Below, one piece after another: positions 1-11,250 of a DNA stretch of 64,000 bases; position 1 is the stretch's first letter; each line of letters begins with the position of its first letter. Origin of the DNA: Lactobacillus pasteurii DSM 23907 = CRBIP 24.76 (GTDB taxonomy: Bacteria; Bacillota; Bacilli; Lactobacillales; Lactobacillaceae); contig NZ_CAKD01000021.1 in NCBI RefSeq assembly GCF_000297025.1, forward strand, positions 110,009 through 174,008. Reading direction: 5' to 3'. The notes beneath the pieces are model-generated. The model was given only the letters and a program-made list of their open reading frames with translations, was not told where the DNA came from and made no database searches. A program made the translations under genes and the position numbers.

Positions 1-1526
1 TTAACCTGATGGGCCAAGGTGATGATAGTTGATTCATCCCCTTGACGATGAATCTTGGTCAAAATTGTTGTTGGAAATGCAGTCGATTTAATCAAATCCG
101 CAAAAATGTTTCCTGCTCCAACTGATGGCAACTGGTCCTTATCGCCCACAAAAACAATGTGTTTGGTCTGGCGAATGGAGGCAACCAATTGCTTAAACAA
201 AAACATATCCACCATCGACATCTCATCGATAATTAGCAATTCGCCATTAATTTCATTTAAATCGGCTAGATCACTTTCGCCAATTCCAATTCCTAGCATT
301 CGATGAATAGTCTTAGCACTAATACCTGTGATCTCTCCCATTCTTTTTGCAGCTCTTCCAGTTGGAGCAGCCAAAATGAAAGGTGGATCTTCACTATACA
401 AAGCAGAAGCTGGTATTTCAGCTAATTTTCGCAATACCAAGATAATCCCATTGATAATGGTCGTTTTACCCGTACCAGGTCCACCTGTTAGAATCGAAAT
501 TCGGTGTTTGACCGCATTCGCAATGGCACTTTTTTGTGTATCGTCATAACTGATTTTTAATTGCTTTTCAGCCCAATCAATTGCCTTTTCGATATCCTTA
601 TCCTTGTAATCTGTTTTTTCAAAAGATTTATCTTCAATTATGTTTTTCAGGATGCGAGAAATCTCATATTCAGTTGAATATATATTAGCTAAAACGGCTT
701 GATTGTTATCTACAATCACCTTGCCGTCTACTTGCAACTGATTAATTGCCTTAGCGATTGGATCATATTCATTAATTCCCAGCAATTTACTTGCTTCTAG
801 CAATAAATTGGGCAATTCAACGCAAGTATCTCCTTCACTAGTTAAGCGATCAACCAAAATTTGTGAGACAGCACCTGCTAGTCTTCTAGGATCATCTGAA
901 CTGATGTTAAAGGTTCCGGCAATCGCATCAGCAGATTTAAAGCCATATCCACTTACATCGGAAATTGGCGCATAGGGATCTTCTTGCAGCTTATTTAAAA
1001 CATCGCCTTGATAGATTTGATACAGCTTCGTAGCAACTTTTTTACGAATGCCCATTTGTTCTAGTTTTAGGATAATTTCTGAAAAAGAATCAATGGTATT
1101 AAGACCAGCTAGCAAGCTATCTTTTTGCTTTTGAGTTAAGCTCAATTCCGCAATTTTAGCAGGATTCTCTTTCAATACGGTTAAAGCATCGAGTCCCACT
1201 TCATCAATGATTTTCTCTGCTGTTTTCCTACCAATGCTAGGGAACTTATCTGAACTTAAATATTTTGCCAAGCTTCCTTGCTTATTTGGCAAAAGTTCCT
1301 GATAGCTTTCAGACTTAAATTGCAAGCCGAATTTGTCATGCATCACCAAATTGCCTGAAAATTCATATCTCCCTGCAATTTTAATGTCCGCAAAAGTTCC
1401 AGTGACTTTTATTTCTTGCCTAGAATAATTTTCGAGCTCTTTTTCTATTTCAACGTCCAAAATTTTGAACATGTCTTGATTATTTTCAAAGACGATTCCA
1501 TTAACTCGCCCGATAAATTTCGTCAT
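1..1526 (-). CDS. recD2: RecD2-like ATP-dependent DNA helicase (partial, C-terminus off the window)
   Basis: The reading frame starts at ATG 1524-1526 and stays open to the window edge (508 codons visible). An N-terminal OB-like part and helix-hairpin-helix region (about residues 95-200) precede a superfamily 1 helicase core. I see Walker A GGPGTGKTT near residue 345, the motif II segment DEMSMVD near 433 and an IHRQ segment near 492. This arrangement is typical of Firmicute RecD2, a 5'-3' helicase in repair and replication-fork maintenance that works without RecBC. The start codon overlaps the stop of the upstream TPR gene (ATGA), so the two are probably translationally coupled. The last helicase motifs lie outside the window. 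Confidence 0.93.
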   Translation of the reverse strand, partial: MTKFIGRVNGIVFENNQDMFKILDVEIEKELENYSRQEIKVTGTFADIKIAGRYEFSGNLVMHDKFGLQFKSESYQELLPNKQGSLAKYLSSDKFPSIGRKTAEKIIDEVGLDALTVLKENPAKIAELSLTQKQKDSLLAGLNTIDSFSEIILKLEQMGIRKKVATKLYQIYQGDVLNKLQEDPYAPISDVSGYGFKSADAIAGTFNISSDDPRRLAGAVSQILVDRLTSEGDTCVELPNLLLEASKLLGINEYDPIAKAINQLQVDGKVIVDNNQAVLANIYSTEYEISRILKNIIEDKSFEKTDYKDKDIEKAIDWAEKQLKISYDDTQKSAIANAVKHRISILTGGPGTGKTTIINGIILVLRKLAEIPASALYSEDPPFILAAPTGRAAKRMGEITGISAKTIHRMLGIGIGESDLADLNEINGELLIIDEMSMVDMFLFKQLVASIRQTKHIVFVGDKDQLPSVGAGNIFADLIKSTAFPTTILTKIHRQGDESTIITLAHQV

Positions 1527-2149
1527 TCCTTATTTTCCTTATTGCTAATCAATTTCATTAGACTCGTATATTGATCCAATGCCTTGGCGTAATAACTAGG
1601 ATCCTTTTCTTTAGCTAATTCAAAATAACGATCAGCTTGGCCTTTATCTGATTCAAGCAGAGCAACGCCAATTAAGAAGTTAACCTTAGCTGATCTTTTG
1701 CCTTCTTCTATACTCAAAAAAGCTTCCTTAGCAGATGATAATTCACCTAAGCTTAGCCAAACGTCTCCAATCAATTCTTTAACTTGATTATCAATCTTTT
1801 TGATTGATAAAGCATAAGCTAAAGCCTTTTGGTTTTGGCCTAGTTTTAGATAAACTAATGCTTTTTGATACATTGATAAATCATCGTTAGGAATTTTTTC
1901 TAATAGAGCTAAAGCTTGCTCAAAGTTGCCTTGCAAATAATAACAAACGGCCAAATTATAATCTAAGTCTTGGGGATGTTTTACTAAGCCACGTGCTTTT
2001 TCTAATAGCTCTTTTGCCTGATCAAAACTTCCTTGTTCAATTAACTTAGTTGATAGTGATAAATAATTATCAACCTTCTTGGGATCTTGATCGATTTTCT
2101 TAATTAGATCAAGTATCTGTTTATTTTCTTCTTTGTTTTCTTTAGTCAT
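1523..2149 (-). CDS. tetratricopeptide repeat protein
   Basis: A 208-aa soluble protein built of repeated paired helices with TPR spacing, for example LLEKARGLVKHPQDLDYNLA and the following repeats, with no signal peptide or membrane segment. TPR proteins are protein-protein interaction scaffolds; the partner is not evident here. It sits between the histidine phosphatase gene (junction with no gap) and recD2 (ATGA overlap), so it is in one transcript with both. That placement upstream of recD2 is common in lactobacilli. No enzymatic motif is visible. Confidence 0.85.
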   Translation of the reverse strand: MTKENKEENKQILDLIKKIDQDPKKVDNYLSLSTKLIEQGSFDQAKELLEKARGLVKHPQDLDYNLAVCYYLQGNFEQALALLEKIPNDDLSMYQKALVYLKLGQNQKALAYALSIKKIDNQVKELIGDVWLSLGELSSAKEAFLSIEEGKRSAKVNFLIGVALLESDKGQADRYFELAKEKDPSYYAKALDQYTSLMKLISNKENKE

Positions 2150-2809
2150 TTATAGTGAATCCGTCTTTGATAATTCTCTTCCTAGATAATCTGTCTTGTT
2201 CCAAACATCTATCTTAAATGTTTTTCCGCCATCATTGGTTTCGAGAATGGTTAAGCTAGTATTGCTTAACCCGCCATTTTTTCGTAGATTTTCTAAATCA
2301 TAGCCTAAAAGCCCACCCATAATTGCTGCCAAGGCTGCACCATGACTGACAGCTAAAACCTTATCATCTTTGTCAGGATATTTGCTGGCTAACATTTTTG
2401 CAAAATCTTTGCCTCGATTTATAACTTCTGGATAGCTTTCGCCATTGATAATGCTTGGGTCATACTTATCAGGCCTATTCCAAAAATTATCCATCAATTC
2501 AGGATATTTTTTATTTGCGACAGCAAATTTCATCCCTTCTAAATCGCCCAAATTGAACTCGCGCAAGCGCTCATCAATAATAACTGACAGTCCTGCATTC
2601 ATTGTCCAACTCAATTCTTGTGCAGTGTTAAAAGCTCGCTGAAGAGGACTAGAATAAATTGCCTTAAACTTGGTCGTCTTCAAATACTTGCCTAATTTCT
2701 TGATATCTTCATGGCTTTCCTTTAACAAAGGAGAATCACCATGTCCACCTTGAAACCTGCTCTCTAAATTCCACTCCGTTTTGCCATGTCTTACAAAATA
2801 AATTTGCAC
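2150..2809 (-). CDS. histidine phosphatase family protein (phosphoglycerate mutase-like)
   Basis: 219 aa with the histidine phosphatase signature FVRHGKTEWN at residues 5-14, whose His becomes phosphorylated, and the second catalytic His in VSHGAAL near residue 154. Family members are cofactor-dependent phosphoglycerate mutases or broad phosphatases. The length and divergence from GpmA (about 230-250 aa) favour a GpmB-like phosphatase acting on small phosphorylated metabolites. The exact substrate cannot be read from sequence. It lies 6 bp downstream of a Cof-type phosphatase and directly abuts the TPR gene. Confidence 0.88.
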   Translation of the reverse strand: MQIYFVRHGKTEWNLESRFQGGHGDSPLLKESHEDIKKLGKYLKTTKFKAIYSSPLQRAFNTAQELSWTMNAGLSVIIDERLREFNLGDLEGMKFAVANKKYPELMDNFWNRPDKYDPSIINGESYPEVINRGKDFAKMLASKYPDKDDKVLAVSHGAALAAIMGGLLGYDLENLRKNGGLSNTSLTILETNDGGKTFKIDVWNKTDYLGRELSKTDSL

Positions 2810-2815
2810 TTACTA

Positions 2816-3640
2816 TTATCCCCTTCTATCTGCTAACACAAACTTTTCAATGGCTTCTGCAACACCGCCATTATTATTGTCAGCCTCAGTAATATAATCA
2901 CAATATGGTTTAATGGCTGGATTGCTGTTTTGCATCCCTACACCTAAACCTGCGCGAGTAATCATTGAGAGATCGTTAATATTATCCCCCATTGCAATAG
3001 TTTCTTCAGGTTTTATTTTCAATTGCTGTGCTAGCCAAATTAAGCCTTCACCTTTGTTAACGCCCTTTTTGTTAAATTCTAAATAGCGATTTGAAGAATA
3101 AGAAATATCGAATTGATCACCAAGCTCACCCATAGATTCAGCAAGCATATGTAGATATTCCTGGTCGGTATTTTGATATAAAACTTTGGCAATATCTTCT
3201 GTTTTCAAAAAATCCAAATTGTCTGTATCTATTTCCTTATAAGCATGGCGGCCGCTCATATAGTTACGCTCATCCTCGTCCATATTGTAGACGTAAACCA
3301 TATCTTTGGTATAGACATGCATGCATACATCATAGTTTTGACCGTATTGATATAGCTTTTGAGCTTGCTGATGTTCAAGACCATTAAAATTTAGTACGTG
3401 ATTATTCTTATTTTCGCTAATACATGCACCGTTAAAAGAAATTACGTATTCATTTTCTTGTTGCGCCAGATTTAACTCTTTTAAAGTATTTTGAACAGAG
3501 ATGTATCCTCTTCCTGTTGCTAGTACAAACTTGACACCCAATTGCTGCAGTTTCATGATTGCATCACGATTTCGCTGGCATACATGGGTATCGTCACTTA
3601 ATAGAGTTTCATCTAAGTCACAAGCAATTAATTTATACAT
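2816..3640 (-). CDS. Cof-type HAD-IIB family hydrolase
   Basis: 274 aa. The N-terminal DLDETLL motif (residues 8-14) provides the nucleophile and acid/base aspartates of the haloacid dehalogenase fold, and GDNINDLSM near residue 213 is the C-terminal metal-binding motif. The C2 cap insert between them is typical of the Cof/YidA subfamily, which dephosphorylates sugar phosphates and related metabolites; the substrate is unknown. It is the first gene of a tight minus-strand group leading to recD2, and the 151-bp gap upstream contains the mnmA terminator and presumably this operon's promoter. Confidence 0.92.
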   Translation of the reverse strand: MYKLIACDLDETLLSDDTHVCQRNRDAIMKLQQLGVKFVLATGRGYISVQNTLKELNLAQQENEYVISFNGACISENKNNHVLNFNGLEHQQAQKLYQYGQNYDVCMHVYTKDMVYVYNMDEDERNYMSGRHAYKEIDTDNLDFLKTEDIAKVLYQNTDQEYLHMLAESMGELGDQFDISYSSNRYLEFNKKGVNKGEGLIWLAQQLKIKPEETIAMGDNINDLSMITRAGLGVGMQNSNPAIKPYCDYITEADNNNGGVAEAIEKFVLADRRG

Positions 3641-3721
3641 CTGTCGTCACCTGACTTTCTAACAAACTATCATTAGTTTAACATTTTTACCCCAAAACCA
3701 GTAGCTAGTTCAATAAAAAGC

Positions 3722-3790
3722 AAAAAATCTGGTAATGTAATGCAATGATATCATAAAGATCTCTATTGTTATTACAAAACCAGATTTTTC
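3722..3790 (-). terminator. predicted terminator after mnmA
   Basis: Downstream of mnmA on the minus strand an inverted repeat (AAAAATCTGGT near 3724 and ACCAGATTTTT near 3778-3788, with additional GTAAT/ATTAC pairing inside) encloses a loop of roughly 45 nt and ends in a T-run on the minus strand. The loop is longer than usual, so this could also be a processing or regulatory structure. Confidence 0.5.
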
Positions 3791-3791
3791 A

Positions 3792-5265
<1,474 letters not shown>

Positions 5266-5312
5266 ATTTTACCTCACTTATTAATAATAAGTTACTTCCT
5301 TTTTAAAAGCAA

Positions 5313-6461
5313 CTATTTCTGCTTTCTTTTAGCCAATTTTGCTAAGGCCTTAGCAAATTTAGCTACTTCATCATCATTATTATACCGTCCAAAAGATATT
5401 CTGATTGATTCATCTATTCTTGGTGAATCTTGACCAAAACAAGCTATTAGGACATGAGAAGGTTCAACTGAACCCGCAGTACATGCTGAGCCACCAGAAA
5501 CTGCATAACCAGCTAAATCCAAGTTTGTCTGCAATACCATCGTGGAGATCCCGATAATATGCAAATTTAGAACGTGATGGGACATATTTTCGCCAACCCC
5601 ACCATTGATTTCATACTTAACTCCAGCCTCATCAAGTTCTTTTAGAATAATCTCTTGGAAATGACGATACTTAGCTTGAAGTGCTGCACGATCAATCTGA
5701 CTGATTTCCTTAACAGCCTGTCCAAAACCAGCAATTCCTGGAACGTTTTCGGTTCCTGCGCGTCTTTTAACTTCTTGTTCGCCACCCATAATTAAACTCG
5801 GAATTGAAACATTGCTATTTTCATATAAGAAACCTAAAAACTTTGGCCCATTGATCTTATGTGCCGATACTGATAAGAAATCAATATTCATTTTTCTGAC
5901 ATCGATTTCGATATTGCCCATCCCTTGAACATTATCGACGTGGAAATATGCGTTTGAATCCTTTACCAGTTTACCAATTTCTTCAAGTGGATTAATTGCA
6001 CCGACTTCATTATTTACCGACATAACCGAAACTAAAATAGTATCTGGTCTTAAGGCAGACTTAAGTTCATCTAGGCTAATGTGTCCTGTTTGATCTACAT
6101 CAAGATAAGTTACCTCATAACCCTGTCTTTCCAATTCACGCATTGGATTCAAAACTGACGGATGTTCAATTTTCGTCGTTATGATATGTTTGCCTATCTC
6201 TTTGCGTGAACGTGCTACACCAAAAATTGCAGTATTATTGCTTTCTGAACCACCTGAGGTAAAAATAATTTCTCCATCATGGGCGTTTATTGCTTCTGCA
6301 ATTTGGTGACGCGCAAGATCAATAGCTCTTCTAGCCCTTCTACCAAGTTCATAAGTACTAGATGCGTTGCCAAAATCTTCTTGCATCTCCTTAGTTATTA
6401 CCTTAATAACATCTGGAGACATTGGAGTTGTTGCAGCATTATCTAAATAAATTTCTGTCAA
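5313..6461 (-). CDS. cysteine desulfurase (IscS/NifS-like), mnmA-linked
   Basis: 382-aa class V aminotransferase-fold enzyme. The PLP lysine is K202 in SVSAHKINGPK and the persulfide cysteine is C327 in GGSACTAGS; the HVDNVQ cofactor pocket precedes the lysine. It removes sulfur from cysteine as an enzyme-bound persulfide. Because the DUF1831 gene and mnmA follow directly, its main acceptor is probably MnmA. A paralogue next to thiI (35509-36666) shows the same catalytic pair. The stop is separated by 1 bp from the mtnN gene upstream. Confidence 0.94.
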   Translation of the reverse strand: MTEIYLDNAATTPMSPDVIKVITKEMQEDFGNASSTYELGRRARRAIDLARHQIAEAINAHDGEIIFTSGGSESNNTAIFGVARSRKEIGKHIITTKIEHPSVLNPMRELERQGYEVTYLDVDQTGHISLDELKSALRPDTILVSVMSVNNEVGAINPLEEIGKLVKDSNAYFHVDNVQGMGNIEIDVRKMNIDFLSVSAHKINGPKFLGFLYENSNVSIPSLIMGGEQEVKRRAGTENVPGIAGFGQAVKEISQIDRAALQAKYRHFQEIILKELDEAGVKYEINGGVGENMSHHVLNLHIIGISTMVLQTNLDLAGYAVSGGSACTAGSVEPSHVLIACFGQDSPRIDESIRISFGRYNNDDEVAKFAKALAKLAKRKQK

Positions 6462-6462
6462 T

Positions 6463-7158
6463 TTAATTCATCTTTTCTAAATAGTTACTAATTAATTTTG
6501 CAGCCTTAGCTCCTACCCGTTTTACGAAAACATCAAAGACTTCGCCAGAATCATCATCTGCATTATCTGAAATAGCTCTCATTGCAATCAACGGAACATT
6601 GAATTGATAAGCCACTTGAGCAAAAGCTGCTCCTTCCATTTCAACGCCTAATGCATCTGGGAAGTTAGCTTTAATTTGCTTTTTGGTTTCCTCAGATGAA
6701 ATAAATGAATCTCCTGTTACCACCAAGCCACGACGATAATCGATTGAATTTTCATTCAAATACTTGATGAAATCATTTCTTTGAGCAGATTCCAATTTGA
6801 ATCTTGCTGGTTGTCCAGGTATTTGTCCTTCAACATAATCACCAGCATTGGCATTATGTGCGTCGTGATAAGCAAATTCGTCCACTAAAATAACGTCTTC
6901 TTTGTGAACATCCTTATCCATCGACCCAGCTGATCCAGTCATAAAGATGCAATCGATCTTGACCGCTGTTAACAAACTAGCTAGATTCATAGCTGCTTGA
7001 ACTTTGCCAATTCCACTCAAACCCAAATAAACATCATTGTTATTAATAGAAAAATGTTCGAATACAGTTGATCCGAACATTTCCTTCTTATCTGAGTGAA
7101 AATTGTTCTTATAATATTCTGCCTCAACATCCATTGGGACAATAATCGCAATTTTCAT
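6463..7158 (-). CDS. mtnN: 5'-methylthioadenosine/S-adenosylhomocysteine nucleosidase
   Basis: 231 aa with MtnN/Pfs features: GLSGIGKVQAAMN near residue 48-60, TGSAGSMD near 76, and the substrate-binding VEMEGAAFAQVA near 173-184, followed by RAISDNADD with the catalytic Asp near 197. It hydrolyses MTA and SAH to adenine and thioribose or ribosyl-homocysteine, recycling methyl-donor by-products and feeding the LuxS branch where present. It is cytosolic. It is in the middle of a close-packed minus-strand operon between a 97-aa membrane protein and the cysteine desulfurase. Confidence 0.95.
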   Translation of the reverse strand: MKIAIIVPMDVEAEYYKNNFHSDKKEMFGSTVFEHFSINNNDVYLGLSGIGKVQAAMNLASLLTAVKIDCIFMTGSAGSMDKDVHKEDVILVDEFAYHDAHNANAGDYVEGQIPGQPARFKLESAQRNDFIKYLNENSIDYRRGLVVTGDSFISSEETKKQIKANFPDALGVEMEGAAFAQVAYQFNVPLIAMRAISDNADDDSGEVFDVFVKRVGAKAAKLISNYLEKMN

Positions 7159-7173
7159 TGATATCCTCTTTCT

Positions 7174-7467
7174 TTATAACTTAAATAAAGCTAACAAAAC
7201 TAGTGCTATAAGAATCACTACTATTAAGATAGCGCTATTGAGCCGCTTTTTCAGAATTAAAGACTTATCGACTTCAGTTTGTAACTTCTCATCAGTAAAA
7301 TTATCCGCTTCGCCATCTCCAGCAAGTGGACGATGTTTTTCTTCAACTTCAGTTGCTTGATCATCTATTTGATCCTTATCGCTAAATGCTGAAGTTAAAT
7401 TAGAAAGCATACTCTTTCTTTTTTCTGATCGGATTTTTTTCTGATACTCTGATCTTTTTTCAACCAT
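7174..7467 (-). CDS. small C-terminally anchored membrane protein
   Basis: 97 aa. The first 70 residues are highly charged and hydrophilic; one transmembrane helix (about residues 76-96, rich in I/V/L) ends the protein, giving a tail-anchored topology. I do not recognise a characterised family. Its gene lies 2 bp from the NUDIX gene and 16 bp from mtnN, so it is cotranscribed with nucleotide salvage genes; a similar small ORF between these two genes is a recurring lactobacillar arrangement. Function unknown. Confidence 0.75.
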   Translation of the reverse strand: MVEKRSEYQKKIRSEKRKSMLSNLTSAFSDKDQIDDQATEVEEKHRPLAGDGEADNFTDEKLQTEVDKSLILKKRLNSAILIVVILIALVLLALFKL

Positions 7468-7469
7468 AA

Positions 7470-8036
7470 TTACTCACTCATGTTCTTAGTTCCAGTCAAT
7501 AACATATTTTCCCAAAAAGTTATTGCGAACACAGTTTTAGCGTCGATAATCTTGCCTTCTGATAAAAGCTTCTTCAAATCATCTAAACTATACCATTCAG
7601 CGGTTAAAAATTCGTCTTCATCCAAGGATCTTTTTTCCGTTAATTTGGTCAAAGTATCACAGTAATAAAGATACATCTTTTCATCGCTAAAGCCGACGGA
7701 TGAGTAAAATTGAGATACTTCTTCCCAATAATCTGCCTTATATCCGCCTTCTTCATTCAATTCACGCTTGATTGCGTCCAAAGGACTTGCATCAGTTTCG
7801 TCAATTAAACCAGCAGGAATTTCTAAAGTGATTTGCTTGATTGGTTCGCGCCATTGCTTGACAAGTAGCATTTGTTGCTGATCGTTAATCGCAATCACAC
7901 CAGCAGCTGGACGATGCTGAACAATTTCTCTAGTAGAAGTTTCTCCATTAGGCAATTTAACTGTTCTGACTGATAGATCTACGATTCTACCAGAAAAAAT
8001 ATGTTTGGATGAAATTTCAACTTCTTCTAAATTCAT
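7470..8036 (-). CDS. NUDIX hydrolase, ADP-ribose pyrophosphatase-like
   Basis: 188 aa. The NUDIX box runs from EIPAGLIDE through RELNEEGGY (about residues 74-97). The spacing between the box glycine and the RE pair is one residue longer than the textbook GX5EX7RE and the first Glu position is Asp, but the REXXEE core is intact. The upstream VKQWREP segment is characteristic of ADP-ribose pyrophosphatases, which hydrolyse ADP-ribose to AMP and ribose-5-phosphate. It heads the mtnN/cysteine desulfurase/mnmA run, 14 bp after the cold-shock-like gene. Confidence 0.9.
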   Translation of the reverse strand: MNLEEVEISSKHIFSGRIVDLSVRTVKLPNGETSTREIVQHRPAAGVIAINDQQQMLLVKQWREPIKQITLEIPAGLIDETDASPLDAIKRELNEEGGYKADYWEEVSQFYSSVGFSDEKMYLYYCDTLTKLTEKRSLDEDEFLTAEWYSLDDLKKLLSEGKIIDAKTVFAITFWENMLLTGTKNMSE

Positions 8037-8050
8037 TCTTTCACCTTTTT

Positions 8051-8257
8051 CTAGTCAGCTAGGTAAACATTAACACATTGAAGGCCATTTTTACCCTGTG
8101 CTAATTCATATTTAACCCTTTGACCTACTTCTAAGCGCTTATATCCTTCTTCTTTGATTGCTGTATAAAAAACGAAATAAGATTTATGATTCATATCATC
8201 ATCGATAAATCCATATGGACTTCTAGGCTCAAATTGTTTTACGGTACCAAATCGCAT
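8051..8257 (-). CDS. small cold-shock-domain-like protein
   Basis: 68 aa. It resembles the CspA OB-fold: MRFGTVKQF at the start, SPYGFIDDD at the RNP1 position, SYFVFYTAI at the RNP2 position, and a C-terminal G-x-QCVNV strand. The canonical aromatic His of RNP2 is missing, so nucleic-acid affinity may differ from standard Csp proteins. Its start overlaps the ileS stop by one base (TAATG), so its translation is likely coupled to ileS and subject to the same T-box control. Confidence 0.8.
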   Translation of the reverse strand: MRFGTVKQFEPRSPYGFIDDDMNHKSYFVFYTAIKEEGYKRLEVGQRVKYELAQGKNGLQCVNVYLAD

Positions 8258-11034
8258 TATTCTAATCCTTCTTCAAGCGCTGCTGGGAAGTTATCTCTAA
8301 CAATCTTAGCACAGCGACCACAAATAGTTGGTAATGCTTCATCTGCACCAATATCATTTCTGATCATTCGGCAACGTGGGCATTCTTCGCCATCTGCATG
8401 CTTAACTTCAACTGCAAGATGTTCATACTTAGTTGCTTCTGCTGGAGCATCTTCTTGAATAATTGTTAATTTAGAAACAATCAAAATTTCTCTAAAGTCA
8501 GCATCCAAATTATCAAGAACTTTTCTACTTTCATCATCTGGATAGATAGTTACATCTGCTTCAAATGATTTGCCGATCAACTTGTCATTTCTAGCTGCTT
8601 CTAAAGCCTTCAAGATGTCATCACGAATAGCCATGAACTTTTGCCAGTTTTCAAGCAATTCATCATGATTTGTATAAGTTTCCACTTCAGGCATGTTAGC
8701 TAATTGAACGAAATCTTCATCTTCTTTCAAGTAAGCCCAGATTTCTTCCATAGTGTGTGGCAAAATTGGAGTCAAAATCTTGTCTAACTTAACAGCTGCG
8801 TCATAAATGACAGTTTGCATTGAACGTCTAGCCTTGCTATCAGCTGCTTCAATGTACAAAACATCCTTGGCAAAGTCTAAGTAGAAGGCAGAAAGATCAT
8901 TGGAGATAAAGTTGAAAACCTTTTTGAATACAGTATTAAAGTCAAACTTGTCATATGCTGCTAAACAGTCAGCAACTAAATCATTCAATTTAACTTCCAT
9001 GTATTGGTCAACAGATCTTAAATCCTCATATGCAACTCTATTAGTTGCTGGTTCAAAGTCTGAAGTGTTTGCCAACATATATCTGAAAGTATTTCTGATC
9101 TTACGGTAGCTTTCAGCTGCTTGGTTCAAAATATCATATGAAACTGCAACATCAGAAGTAGTGTCTGCTTGAGCAACCCATAAACGAATAATTTCTGCAC
9201 CCATCTTCTTAATTACGTCGGTAGGTGAAATTACATTACCCAAAGACTTAGACATCTTATGTCCCTTGTCATCCAAAACAAATCCTTGAGACAAGATTTG
9301 CTTGTAAGGTGCTTTTCCAGTGTTGGCAACTGAAGTAATTAAACTTGAGTTGAACCAACCACGGTATTGGTCTGAACCTTCAAGGTATAAACTTGCTGGG
9401 TATTGCAAACCATCGCGCTTTCTCATAACAGCAGCCCAAGAAGAACCTGAGTCAAACCATACATCGAGGATATCAGTTTCCTTCTTAAATTCGCCATTTG
9501 GTGAATGTTCAGATGTAAAGCCTTCTGGCAACAATTCCTTAGCAGTATGAGTATACCAAGCGTTTGATCCTTCTTTTTCAAAGATCTTGGCAATGTGTTC
9601 AATGGTTTCTGCATTGATAATTGGAGTCCCGTCTTCTGCGTAGAAGATCGGCAATGGAACACCCCAAGCTCTTTGACGAGAAATTACCCAGTCTCCACGG
9701 TCCTTAATCATGTTGTAAAGACGAGTCTTACCCCATGATGGAACAAAGTTTGTCTTTTCAATTTCATCCAAAATTTCTTGTCTAAACGATGAAATCGAAG
9801 CAAACCATTGTGTGGTTGCACGGAAAATTACTGGCTTCTTAGTTCTCCAGTCGTGTGGGTATGAGTGGACGATCTTCTTAAGTTTAAGCAAAGCCTTAGC
9901 TTCTTCAAGCTTCTTAACCATCAATTCATCAACATCTTGGTAGAACATTCCAGCCAATTCAGGAATTTCATCAGTAAACTTACCTTGGTTATCAACTGGA
10001 CTGAAGATAGGAAGATCATACTTTTTACCAACATTGTAGTCGTCTTCACCAAAACCTGGTGCAGTATGAACTAAACCTGTACCACCATCTAAAGTTACGT
10101 GCAATCCTTCGATCAATAAGCTTTCGCGATCGAATAATGGGTGCTTAGCAGTCATGTATTCTAATTCTGCACCCTTTAGGCTCTTAACTACTTCATAATT
10201 TTCCCAACCAATTTGTTCAGCTACAGTGGTTAATAAGCCGTCTGCGACAACATATTTCTTATCACCAACTTTAACCACGTCATAAACGAATTTAGGGTTA
10301 ACACAGATAGCTTCGTTAGCTGGAATAGTCCAAGGAGTAGTAGTCCAAATGATGAAGTAAGTATCATCATCAAGAATGCCTTTACCATCTTTTACTTGGA
10401 AAGCAACGTAGATAGTGTTAGCTTCAACGTCCTTATATTCAACTTCGGCTTCGGCTAAAGTTGATTCACTTGACCATGACCAGTAAACAGGCTTCTTACC
10501 CTTGTAGATATAGCCCTTCTTGTACATTTCACCAAAAACGCGAATTTCTTCTGCTTCAAATTCTGGTTGAAGAGTAATATATGGATGATCCCAATCTGCC
10601 ATAACACCTAAGCGCATGAAATCTGCTTTTTGCTTAGCGATTTGTTCTTCAGCATATTGATGACAAAGTTCACGATATTTTGCCCGATCCATTGTCTTGC
10701 GATCAACGCCTTGTTTAGCAAGTTGTTGTTCAATTGGAAGACCGTGAGTATCCCAACCTGGTACATACGGTGCATAAAAGCCACGCATACCCTTGTAACG
10801 TACAATAATATCTTTTGATACCTTGTTCAAAGAGTGACCCATGTGAATATTGCCGTTAGCAAATGGAGGGCCATCATGTAAATCAAATCTTTCGTGACCT
10901 TGATTTAGCTTAAGTCTTCTTTGGTAAATATCATTGTCTAACCAGTCTTTTTGCCATTCTGCTTCGCGTACGGGCAAATTGCCGCGCATCTTGAATTTAG
11001 TTTTACCCAAATTCAAAGTCTCTTTAATTTTCAT
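8257..11034 (-). CDS. ileS: isoleucyl-tRNA synthetase
   Basis: 925-aa class I synthetase. The HIGH-type motif is HMGH (residues 64-67), KMSKS is at about 595, and the editing (CP1) domain lies between. A C-terminal zinc ribbon, CPRC near 883 and CGRC near 906, supports the bacterial-type IleRS. It charges tRNA(Ile) with isoleucine and edits valine. It is preceded by a T-box leader (11042-11250) and lies downstream of divIVA at the end of the dcw cluster, the usual Firmicute position. Confidence 0.98.
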   Translation of the reverse strand: MKIKETLNLGKTKFKMRGNLPVREAEWQKDWLDNDIYQRRLKLNQGHERFDLHDGPPFANGNIHMGHSLNKVSKDIIVRYKGMRGFYAPYVPGWDTHGLPIEQQLAKQGVDRKTMDRAKYRELCHQYAEEQIAKQKADFMRLGVMADWDHPYITLQPEFEAEEIRVFGEMYKKGYIYKGKKPVYWSWSSESTLAEAEVEYKDVEANTIYVAFQVKDGKGILDDDTYFIIWTTTPWTIPANEAICVNPKFVYDVVKVGDKKYVVADGLLTTVAEQIGWENYEVVKSLKGAELEYMTAKHPLFDRESLLIEGLHVTLDGGTGLVHTAPGFGEDDYNVGKKYDLPIFSPVDNQGKFTDEIPELAGMFYQDVDELMVKKLEEAKALLKLKKIVHSYPHDWRTKKPVIFRATTQWFASISSFRQEILDEIEKTNFVPSWGKTRLYNMIKDRGDWVISRQRAWGVPLPIFYAEDGTPIINAETIEHIAKIFEKEGSNAWYTHTAKELLPEGFTSEHSPNGEFKKETDILDVWFDSGSSWAAVMRKRDGLQYPASLYLEGSDQYRGWFNSSLITSVANTGKAPYKQILSQGFVLDDKGHKMSKSLGNVISPTDVIKKMGAEIIRLWVAQADTTSDVAVSYDILNQAAESYRKIRNTFRYMLANTSDFEPATNRVAYEDLRSVDQYMEVKLNDLVADCLAAYDKFDFNTVFKKVFNFISNDLSAFYLDFAKDVLYIEAADSKARRSMQTVIYDAAVKLDKILTPILPHTMEEIWAYLKEDEDFVQLANMPEVETYTNHDELLENWQKFMAIRDDILKALEAARNDKLIGKSFEADVTIYPDDESRKVLDNLDADFREILIVSKLTIIQEDAPAEATKYEHLAVEVKHADGEECPRCRMIRNDIGADEALPTICGRCAKIVRDNFPAALEEGLE

Positions 11035-11041
11035 AAAAATC

Positions 11042-11250
11042 CTCTCTAAAAAAACAAAACCCCGTCCTAATTAGGACGAGGTTAACCGTGGTACCACCTA
11101 AATTGAGCTACTGCTCCACTTGGCTTTGCGTAACGTGCAAAAAATCGAATAGGCCAATTGGCAGCTGATCAACTTATTCAGGCTCTAATGCTGATCTTTC
11201 ACCGTCATCAGCTCGCTGATATGCCATAAAGTTTTACTGTCGGTCTATTA
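11042..11250 (-). ncRNA. T-box riboswitch, ileS leader
   Basis: The conserved T-box AGGTGGTACCACGG reads on the minus strand at 11086-11099. It is followed by a terminator hairpin (CCTCGTCC at 11070-11080 pairing with GGACGGGG, then a T-run to about 11045), and preceded by a stem whose GCTGAT/ATCAGC arms flank GGTGAAAG. An ATC triplet lies where an isoleucine specifier could sit, but I did not fold it. Uncharged tRNA(Ile) would stabilise the antiterminator and allow ileS readthrough. Spans roughly from the divIVA stop to the ileS start. Confidence 0.92.

Noticed and set aside
55..549. Two plus-strand reading frames at the window start
   Set aside because: They are opposite to the recD2 helicase motifs and show no protein pattern.
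5268..5300. Small AT-rich inverted repeat between DUF1831 and cysteine desulfurase
   Set aside because: Stem is weak and A/T only, with no T-run; more likely a ribosome-site spacer.
9423..10818. Several 60-80 aa reading frames on both strands inside ileS
   Set aside because: All lie in alternative frames of a well supported synthetase gene.
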